A stretch of 35,787 nt of DNA, taken from assembly GCA_944325195.1 (NCBI GenBank), contig CALUZB010000005.1, forward strand, positions 88,011 to 123,797, in the 5' to 3' direction. Below the pieces are notes generated by a model that saw nothing but the letters and a program-made list of their open reading frames with translations, was not told the origin of the DNA and made no database searches. Source of the DNA: an uncultured Desulfovibrionaceae bacterium. GTDB lineage: Bacteria; Desulfobacterota; Desulfovibrionia; Desulfovibrionales; Desulfovibrionaceae. The stretch's first letter is position 1. Each line of letters opens with the position of its first letter. Below, piece by piece: positions 29,849 to 35,787 of the stretch. Position numbers and translations under genes: made by a program.

Positions 29849-29962
29849 GCCGCCGGTGAAAATAAGGGCAATATTAAAAACGCAACCCGGCGGCATGGGT
29901 TCGCCCGCAAAGCGAATGCGAAGACCAGTGCCGCCGGTGAAAATAAGGGCAATATAAAGGAG
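29849..29962 (+). repeat. Interspersed hairpin repeat, locus D (tail of one copy plus one full copy)
   Basis: Partial copy 29849-29880 (only the right arm and tail) and a full copy 29882-29962. The full copy has arms CCGGCGGCAT / GTGCCGCCGG (one T-G wobble), inner TTCGC / GCGAA, and ends ATATAAAGGAG, the ribosome-binding site of the gpN-like gene at 29968. Confidence 0.9.
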
Positions 29963-29967
29963 CAAGT

Positions 29968-31176
29968 ATGGCGCTGATCTTCGACGCAAGCTTCCGCGGC
30001 GTACCCTTTGAGGTCAGAGCAGCCTCTGATCAGCACGGCCGCACCGTGGTATTGCATGAATATCCGCACCGCGCCGCCCCATATCCGGAAGATATGGGAC
30101 GGGCGGCCCGGCTGATAGAAGTGAACGGCTTTGTCTGCGGCAACGCCTGGCAGGCCCGGCGCAATGCCCTGGTCGCCGCATTTGACACAGAAGGCCCCGG
30201 AACGCTGGTGCATCCCTGGTACGGCGAAATCACAGTCAGCCTGAACGGCCCGGTAAAATTCAGCTACCAGGGCGGAGTAGATGGAGAAGCGTCATTTAAT
30301 GCCGTGTTTGTGGAAACAAACGATACAAACTACCCCGATGTATCTCCGCACAACCAAAGCCTGGCTGCTATCCGCTCCGCCCTTTGCCTGGACATGGCCG
30401 CCGCCTGGCTGGACAGCGCCTGCATCCTGGCCGGACAGGCGTCCACAGTTGTGTCCGCTATCATCAGCGAGGCGCAGTCTGTCGCCCGGGTGGTGGAAAA
30501 AGTACAGCAAGGCGATCTTTTGGGCGCGGGCAGCGAGCTCTCAGCCCTGCTTGGGCTGGACGGCTCCGGCATTGCCGATCTGGTTAATCAGGGGCTGGGA
30601 CTGTCCGCCTTGCTCACGCCGATTTTTACCGGTTGGGATACGTCCGCCAAACAGTCAGAGGCGACCGTGGCCATGCTTGCAATCGCAGCGGCCGCACCGC
30701 AAATTTCAAAGCCCGCAGCCCCTGGGGCAACTGCCCTGAGCAGTTGGAAAGCGCGTGCCGCTATCGCGAATTTCCAGCGCGAAGCAGCGACTATAGAGGC
30801 GCTCAAGGCCGCAAGCCTGGCTGTGCCCGCCACCCGTCTGGAAGAATCAAAATTGCGCGAGAGCGTGTTTGAAGCCGTGGAAAACTGCCTGTTGAACACA
30901 GATAACCCGGAGCTTGCGGGCGAGTTGCGCGATTTACGCCGTTACGCCCTGGCCGCTCTGGCCGAAAACGGCTCAGCCGCCCCGGATGTAATTACAGTCA
31001 GTGAATCAGCCACGCTGCCCAGCCTGGTGGTCGCCTATCGTCAGATAGTACGCGAAAGCGGCCGGGTTATTGATTTACTTGAAGCCGAATCCGACCTGCT
31101 GGACCGCAACACCGTTTCCCACCCCGGTTTCGTCCCCGGCGGCAAACCCCTGGAGGCGCTGCGTTATGCCCGCTGA
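29968..31176 (+). CDS. DNA circularisation / tail protein, Mu gpN-like
   Basis: A 402-residue baseplate-hub protein of the Mu gpN family. The N-terminal domain is clear: FRGVPFEVRAASDQHGRTVV, HEYPHRAAPYPEDMGR, then GNAWQARRNALVAAFDTEGP and GTLVHPWYGEI. In Mu the N protein is a tail component also reported to bind and circularise injected DNA. The remainder is Ala/Leu-rich and helical. It overlaps the next gene by 11 bases. Confidence 0.9.
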   Translation: MALIFDASFRGVPFEVRAASDQHGRTVVLHEYPHRAAPYPEDMGRAARLIEVNGFVCGNAWQARRNALVAAFDTEGPGTLVHPWYGEITVSLNGPVKFSYQGGVDGEASFNAVFVETNDTNYPDVSPHNQSLAAIRSALCLDMAAAWLDSACILAGQASTVVSAIISEAQSVARVVEKVQQGDLLGAGSELSALLGLDGSGIADLVNQGLGLSALLTPIFTGWDTSAKQSEATVAMLAIAAAAPQISKPAAPGATALSSWKARAAIANFQREAATIEALKAASLAVPATRLEESKLRESVFEAVENCLLNTDNPELAGELRDLRRYALAALAENGSAAPDVITVSESATLPSLVVAYRQIVRESGRVIDLLEAESDLLDRNTVSHPGFVPGGKPLEALRYAR

Positions 31177-32269
31177 AAATGTGATTTTGCGCATCAACGG
31201 CGAAGACTGGCAGGGCTGGACCAACTGTCAGATCACCCGACAACTCGACGCCGTCTCCGGCAGTTTCAGCATCGGGCTCACCCGCCGGGTGGAGTTCAGC
31301 GGCAAAGTGTTGTCCATTGCCACAGGCGCGCCCTGCGAACTGCTGGCCGGAGACTCCCCCCTGATCAACGGTTATATCGGCCGCCATATGGACAGCGGCG
31401 CGCGCTCGTCTCACGCAATCACGATCACCGGGCGCGATAAAAGCGGAGATATAGTTGATTGCTCCGCTGTGCATTCGCCCGGTCAGTGGTTCGGCCTGCA
31501 TATCGGAGAAATTGCTCAACTGCTTTGCGAACCTTTTGGGGTGCCTGTCAGCCTTGAATGCGACCCCGGCCCCGCCTTCCCCGTATTCAAGCTGGAATGG
31601 GGCGAAACCGCGCTTGATGCGTTGGAGCGGGCCCTGCGTCAACGCGAACTGTTCGCCTTGCCGTCAAATAACGGCGGGATCAGGCTTGCCGAAATCGGGG
31701 TTAAAAGCAGCTCAACCCCGCTTATCCACGGAGAGAATGTGCTGAGCTGGAGCTGGTCAGACAGCGAAGAAGGCCGCTTTTCCGATTACCTGGTGGAAGG
31801 CCAGCAGCCCGGAACGGATGACGCTTTCGGGATAAGCGCCTGCGCGGTGAGCGGCAACGCCAACGATACCGCCATAACCCGTTACCGCCCCCTGCTGATC
31901 AGAGCGGAAAACCAGGTCAACCGCGATGGGGCCGCCCGCCGGGCCGCTTGGGAAAAAACCGTCAGGGCCGGCCGCGCGCGCAGCCTGGAGGTCACTCTGG
32001 CCGGTTGGCGGCAGCAGAACGGAGAACTTTGGGATGTAAATCTGCTTGTTCCGGTGGTTTTTCCGTATTTCGAGATTGAGGACGATTTGCTGATCTCCAA
32101 GGTGATATTTGAGCAAAGCAGAGCCGCCGGAACCATTTGCAAACTGTCTTTAAGCCCGCGCGACGCATTTACGCCGGAACCGGAAGAAGCAAAGCAGGCC
32201 GCCCAGGAACCGGGCGCGAGTAAAGCCTACAGCCAGGCCGAGCTTGCGGATTGGGGGTTTGAGGAATGA
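31166..32269 (+). CDS. Baseplate hub protein, Mu gpP-like (gpD/gp44 family)
   Basis: A 367-residue hub protein that closes the tail tube at the baseplate. Pattern: VILRINGEDWQGWTNCQITRQ at the N-terminus (in part INGEDWQGWTNCQI), SGSFSIGLTRR, ITGRDKSGDIVDCSAVH, ETALDALERALRQRELF, AAWEKTVRAGRARSLEVTLAG and a C-terminal TICKLSLSPRDAF. The start is ATG 31166, inside the last codons of the previous gene, with TGGAGG about 10 bases before; longer upstream in-frame sequence lies within gpN coding and is ignored. Confidence 0.9.
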   Translation: MPAENVILRINGEDWQGWTNCQITRQLDAVSGSFSIGLTRRVEFSGKVLSIATGAPCELLAGDSPLINGYIGRHMDSGARSSHAITITGRDKSGDIVDCSAVHSPGQWFGLHIGEIAQLLCEPFGVPVSLECDPGPAFPVFKLEWGETALDALERALRQRELFALPSNNGGIRLAEIGVKSSSTPLIHGENVLSWSWSDSEEGRFSDYLVEGQQPGTDDAFGISACAVSGNANDTAITRYRPLLIRAENQVNRDGAARRAAWEKTVRAGRARSLEVTLAGWRQQNGELWDVNLLVPVVFPYFEIEDDLLISKVIFEQSRAAGTICKLSLSPRDAFTPEPEEAKQAAQEPGASKAYSQAELADWGFEE

Positions 32270-32817
32270 GGAACCTGAAGGATTTAATGCGTCGGGTGCA
32301 GAATATTTGCTCGCGCGGCGTAGTGCGCGCAATTTCCGCGTCGCTGAAAATGCAGGGCTTACAGGTGCTGGTTTTGCGGGGCGAGGTAATTGACGGCGTT
32401 GAACATGCCGAGCCTTACGGCTTTACCTCTCATCCCCTGCCCGGTGCGGAGGCGTTTATGAACCACCTAGGGGCCGACCGCTCCCATGCCGTGGCCCTGG
32501 TGGTTGCCGACCGCCGCCATCGCCCCACGGATTTGCAGCCGGGTGAGGTCTGCCTGTATAACTGCGAGCAGATCCGCGTGCATCTGACTGAAACCGGCCT
32601 GGTGATTGACGGCGGCGGCCTGCCCATTTTGTTTAAGAATACGCCGCAAATCACCTTTGACACCCCTCTGAATCAAACCAGCGGCGAGGTAATGGACAGA
32701 CTGAACGAGGGCGGCAAAACCATGTCGGCCATGCGTCAGGTGTATGACGCGCACACCCACCCGGAAAACAACGACACAACCACCAGCCCGCCCGACCGGA
32801 AAATGGGAGGCGCATAA
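32266..32817 (+). CDS. Baseplate assembly / spike protein, Mu gp45-like
   Basis: A 183-residue spike protein. It has the N-terminal RRVQNICSRGVVRAISASL, then HAEPYGFTSHPLPGAEAF, ALVVADRRHRPTDLQPGEV, LYNCEQIRVHLTETG, the typical OB-fold and early beta-helix of gpV/gp45 proteins. In Mu the gp45 tip pierces the outer membrane and binds a metal ion by its C-terminal H-x-H; here AHTHPENN near the C-terminus holds His-x-His. It overlaps the genes on both sides by 4 and 1 bases. Confidence 0.9.
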   Translation: MRNLKDLMRRVQNICSRGVVRAISASLKMQGLQVLVLRGEVIDGVEHAEPYGFTSHPLPGAEAFMNHLGADRSHAVALVVADRRHRPTDLQPGEVCLYNCEQIRVHLTETGLVIDGGGLPILFKNTPQITFDTPLNQTSGEVMDRLNEGGKTMSAMRQVYDAHTHPENNDTTTSPPDRKMGGA

Positions 32818-33356
32818 TGTTTTGCGATCTCGCTCTCGGTTTCAGCTCTCCTTCAGGCTGCGACCTGTTACTTACTTCCGGCGATTTGCAGGGCGACTCC
32901 ACCCTGTACACCGCCGTCATTGTCAGCCTGTTCACCAACGCCAAAGCTGAACTCTACGAGGAGCTGCCGTCGGGCGAAACCGACCGCCAGGGCTGGTGGG
33001 GAGATTATCTTGACGACTCGGAAACGCGCGGCCCAACCGGCGCGGCCGGGGCTAAATTCATCCGCCGCCGCAAGCTGGGCTCGCGCCTCTGGCTGCTGCG
33101 GCGTGAAATTCAACATCAGAAAATCGTGGCCCGTGCGGAACAATACGCATCAGAAGCCCTGCAATGGTTGATTGACGATCAACTGGTCAGAGCCGTGCAG
33201 GTTGAGGGCGGCATGGTCCGCAATGGAATCCTGACCTTGCAAATCAGCCTGGATGTTCCGCCCGCTTCCGCCACCCGTCTGCCCCCGGCCGCCTATGAAA
33301 CAAAGAACTGGACGCTGTTTTACGACTACAAAAACAATCTGCCTGTTTCCGGCTGA
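32817..33356 (+). CDS. Baseplate wedge protein, Mu gp46-like
   Basis: A 179-residue gp46-family protein (gp25-like wedge component). Key pattern: LYTAVIVSLFTNAKAELYEE, then QGWWGDYLDDSETRGPTGAAG, KLGSRLWLLRREIQ, and the tail-lysozyme-like helices YASEALQWLIDDQL followed by strands. The W-W-G-D motif is characteristic. Start shares the last A of the previous stop (ATAATG). Confidence 0.9.
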   Translation: MFCDLALGFSSPSGCDLLLTSGDLQGDSTLYTAVIVSLFTNAKAELYEELPSGETDRQGWWGDYLDDSETRGPTGAAGAKFIRRRKLGSRLWLLRREIQHQKIVARAEQYASEALQWLIDDQLVRAVQVEGGMVRNGILTLQISLDVPPASATRLPPAAYETKNWTLFYDYKNNLPVSG

Positions 33357-33377
33357 CCATGAAGGAGCTCCGCACCT

Positions 33378-34469
33378 ATGCCTTGGAATCAACCCACCCT
33401 GAAAACCCTGTACGCGCGGATCAAATCCGACTTCTGCTCATACCTGCTCAATGGCGCCAGTCCCCTGTTCGCTACAGTCATCGGCGTGCTGGCCAAGGTC
33501 TGGGCCGGAGCCTGCCACAGCATGCACCTGTTTCTGGCCTATATTTTTAAAAACGCCATTCCCGACACCGCAGAATCGGACTACCTGCGCCGCTGGGCTG
33601 CTATCTGGGCGGTTTACCCCACCCGGGCGGCGGCGGCCGAAGGCGTTGCGCTGGTCACGGGCAAGGCAGGCGCAAACGTGACCATAAATTGTTGGCTCTA
33701 TCATCAGGCAAGTGGGCTGCGCTATAGAACCCTGGCTGAAAAACGGATTGACGCAAGCGGACAGGCGGAAATTATGGTGCAGGCCGTTACCGCCGGAGCG
33801 GCCGGGAACCTTGAGCCGGGCGCAGTGTTGAAGTTTGTAAGCCCTCTGCCCGACGTCAGTTCCGAGGCTGTAGTGGGCGAGGCCGGCTTAAGCGGCGGCG
33901 TGGCTGAAGAAAGCGACGAATCCCTGCGCGAGCGGCTGCTGTTGAAAATCCGCGAGCCCCCGCACGGCGGCGCGAAACATGATTATGCGGCCTGGGCTTT
34001 GGAGACGCCGGGCGTCACCCGCGCCTGGGTCTATCCCAACCATTACGGGCTTGGCTCCGTCGGCGTCTGTGTCGTGAACGACAACTCACAGTCTACCGAC
34101 AGTCCCCGACCTGACGCCGAAACTCTGGCCCGCGCCCAGGCGTATATTGACGAGGTTAAGCCGGTTACCGCATTTGCAGTTGTATTTGCCCCGGAACTGT
34201 CTCTCTGTACGGTAAAAGTGCGGCTATCGCCGGATACTGAAGCCGTGCGGGAATCTGTGCGCCGTGAACTTGCAGACCTCTTCCGCCGTGAGGCGGAACC
34301 GGGCGGAGTAATCCCGCTCACGCACATTGCCGAAGCCGTCAGCATCGCGGCGGGCGAGTATGACCACCAGCTTGTTGAACCTGTCGCCAATATCAATCCC
34401 GGAGCCGGTATGTATCCCAAACTTGCGGATGTTGAGTTTATGGGCCCGCTGGAGGCCGGAAATGCTTAA
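33378..34469 (+). CDS. Baseplate J-like protein, Mu gp47
   Basis: A 363-residue baseplate J-like protein, building the wedge with gp46 and gp48. Visible: ARIKSDFCSYLLNGASPLF and ANIWAGA-like KVWAGACHSMHLFLAYI at the N-terminus, AESDYLRRWAAIWAVYPTRA, AGAAGNLEPGAVLKFVSPLP, GGVAEESDESLRERLLLKIR, GAKHDYAAWALETPGVTRAW, all standard for the family. AAGGAG lies about 12 bases before the ATG. It overlaps the next gene by 8 bases. Confidence 0.93.
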   Translation: MPWNQPTLKTLYARIKSDFCSYLLNGASPLFATVIGVLAKVWAGACHSMHLFLAYIFKNAIPDTAESDYLRRWAAIWAVYPTRAAAAEGVALVTGKAGANVTINCWLYHQASGLRYRTLAEKRIDASGQAEIMVQAVTAGAAGNLEPGAVLKFVSPLPDVSSEAVVGEAGLSGGVAEESDESLRERLLLKIREPPHGGAKHDYAAWALETPGVTRAWVYPNHYGLGSVGVCVVNDNSQSTDSPRPDAETLARAQAYIDEVKPVTAFAVVFAPELSLCTVKVRLSPDTEAVRESVRRELADLFRREAEPGGVIPLTHIAEAVSIAAGEYDHQLVEPVANINPGAGMYPKLADVEFMGPLEAGNA

Positions 34470-35175
34470 GCGTCGCACCATTGCGGAATACGCCTCTATG
34501 CTGGCCAACCTGTTCCCGCCCGGTCAGGCCTGGAGCCGGAGTGCGGACAGCGGTTTAATCAACCTGAACCGCTCCGCCGCCGTGGAACTGACCAGAATTG
34601 ACGGCGAGGCTCACCGCCTGCTTGCCGAAACCAACCCGGCCAGCACAGTGGAAGCCCTGACTGATTGGGAACGGGTGACCGGTCTGCCCGACCAATGCTC
34701 AACCCTGGCCACTACTTTTGAGGAAAGGCGCGGGCAGGTGCTGATTAAACTTGTGCGCCCCGTGGGTCAGCACGCCGCCTATTACAAAGCTCTGGCAAAA
34801 ACTCTGGGCTATGCAAGCCCGCAAGTAGAAGAGTTCGTGCCTTTTCGCGCGGGCAGCCGGGCGGGTGACCGAATTAACCAGGCTCCCGGCGGGGTATATC
34901 TGCAGGAAGCGGACGGCGAATCTGCGCCGGTGCAGTCCGATTATCACGGCTGGCTTTACACTTGGCGCCTGAACCTGGACACAACCGCCGTGCGTTATTT
35001 TCGGGCCGGGCAAAGCCGGGCGGACGACCGCCTGAGCTCCTGGGGCGACAAGCTGATCGAATGTATTGTCAAACGTTTTAAACCGGCCCATACGATAGTA
35101 ATTTTCGCTTATGGCGCGGCGGCTGCGGAGGCGATCGCTTCAAGCGGTTATTGCGAATACTGCGGCGATGCCTGA
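34462..35175 (+). CDS. Baseplate wedge protein, Mu gp48-like (DUF2313/YmfQ)
   Basis: A 237-residue protein of the YmfQ/gp48 family, last of the wedge proteins. Pattern: YASMLANLFPPGQAWSR at the start, TVEALTDWERVTGLPDQC, ERRGQVLIKLVRP, YYKALAKTLGYASPQVEEF, and a C-terminal IECIVKRFKPAHTIVIFAYG, a near-invariant end segment. GGAGG lies 8 bases before ATG 34462. Confidence 0.92.
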   Translation: MLKRRTIAEYASMLANLFPPGQAWSRSADSGLINLNRSAAVELTRIDGEAHRLLAETNPASTVEALTDWERVTGLPDQCSTLATTFEERRGQVLIKLVRPVGQHAAYYKALAKTLGYASPQVEEFVPFRAGSRAGDRINQAPGGVYLQEADGESAPVQSDYHGWLYTWRLNLDTTAVRYFRAGQSRADDRLSSWGDKLIECIVKRFKPAHTIVIFAYGAAAAEAIASSGYCEYCGDA

Positions 35176-35206
35176 CTGAATTTTAACTTGGAACAAGGAG
35201 CAATGT

Positions 35207-35787
35207 ATGTTTAAAATCGATGGCCCGGATGCAGTGGCGGTAAAACCGGAAAAAACCGCCCCCGCTTCCGATGCGGGTTATTTTTACGGCGGCAACCCGG
35301 CTACCGGGCAAATGGCGACAATGGTTACGGCCGACTGGCTGAATACGGTACAGGAAGAACTTACCGCGGTAATCCGGGGCGCGGGTATTGCGCTTGACCG
35401 CAATGACGACACCCAGCTTGCCGCCGCGATCCGGGCTCTGCTTGCGCGGGGAACGCTCCAAATCGACACCTTCCGCCAATCCTTCATCGGAGCGCCCCGC
35501 TGGTGGAGAAGCTATAACCTGCCGCCCAATCATGTCTGGGCCGACGGCAGTCTGGCGCTGTTCGAAGACTGGCCCGAATTTGCCGAAATGTTTTTTAGCG
35601 GCGGTCTCTCCGGCATGGTGCTGTCAGCCGATGCAACCTCAGATAATATGATTTCCGCCGCCGCCAAGTGGGTGGGACACCCCGAAAATATCGGCCTTTA
35701 CACTCCCCGCCTGGGCGGCTGGTTTATGCGCAACTGGACGCCCGGACAAACCAAAGACGCAAACCGCAACTCCGGCTCCGCGCAGGC
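35207..35787 (+). CDS. Tail fibre / tail collar protein (truncated by the window edge)
   Basis: The first 193 codons of a fibre-type protein. Begins MFKIDGPDAVAVKPEKTAPA, then GYFYGGNPATGQMATMVTAD, WLNTVQEELTAVIRGAGIAL and DDTQLAAAIRALLARGTL, the usual tail-fibre N-terminal domain that attaches to the baseplate. Fibres bind the host surface. AAGGAG lies 6 bases before ATG 35207; an ATG at 35203 in another frame stops after two codons. It runs off the window. Confidence 0.88.
   Translation, partial: MFKIDGPDAVAVKPEKTAPASDAGYFYGGNPATGQMATMVTADWLNTVQEELTAVIRGAGIALDRNDDTQLAAAIRALLARGTLQIDTFRQSFIGAPRWWRSYNLPPNHVWADGSLALFEDWPEFAEMFFSGGLSGMVLSADATSDNMISAAAKWVGHPENIGLYTPRLGGWFMRNWTPGQTKDANRNSGSAQ

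Overview
The window reads as a Gram-negative bacterial chromosome (left 4.5 kb) joined to a tailed-phage prophage that runs from about 4.6 kb off the right edge. The host looks like a Desulfovibrionales member (Desulfobacterota). The best sign is a gene close to Desulfovibrio flavoredoxin; a heptosyltransferase-type glycosyltransferase, a lipoprotein and spanins fit a two-membrane cell. The genus is not determined. DNA is G+C-rich overall, with clearly A+T-rich patches inside the prophage (about 14.6-16.4 kb and 23.7-24.3 kb).

Host part, 1-4.6 kb: a family-9 glycosyltransferase (minus), a DUF4136-like lipoprotein (plus), an exported nitroreductase-like protein (minus) and flavoredoxin (plus), separated by long non-coding stretches with decayed repeats. 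At 4565-4610 lies only the 3' half of a tRNA-Pro(UGG) gene with its terminator: the expected scar (att site) of a phage that integrated in the tRNA anticodon loop. Its orientation puts the prophage to the right and predicts the intact tRNA-Pro, probably with the integrase, beyond the window.

Prophage early region, 4.6-11.6 kb: a P4/D5-type helicase, an origin-like block of palindromes and GGGAG repeats, and a CHC2/TOPRIM primase. Next is a tightly coupled set of a 37-aa peptide, a ParB/Srx-fold protein, and a protein that looks like a methyltransferase-like domain fused to a Mom-like acetyltransferase domain. This is a candidate DNA-modification (anti-restriction) cassette. A short protein and a DUF488 protein follow.

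Head genes and cargo, 11.6-22.2 kb: lambda-type terminase subunits, then an accessory island (HTH protein, two tiny membrane proteins, a RelB antitoxin pseudogene with an amber stop, a minus-strand membrane protein, a C4-like antisense RNA that can cover the ribosome-binding site of the next gene, and a Phd/RelE toxin-antitoxin pair). Then come gpW-like, portal, a protease-capsid fusion and a DUF2190 protein.

Lysis and tail genes, 22.2-35.8 kb: small membrane protein, GH108 muramidase, holin-like protein, a nested spanin pair, then a Mu-like contractile tail: gpZ-like, completion and terminator proteins, gp38-like, sheath, tube (with an internal amber codon), E/E' with a TTTTTTG frameshift site, tape measure, gpN, gpP, gp45-gp48 homologues and a tail fibre cut by the window edge. 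A hairpin-forming repeat of about 80 bp, in one orientation and ending at the next gene's ribosome-binding site, sits at four of the gene junctions and shows compensatory base changes. The phage is thus a chimera: P4-like replication, lambda-like head, Mu-like tail, integration at a tRNA. The amber codon in the tube gene suggests it may now be defective unless suppressed.
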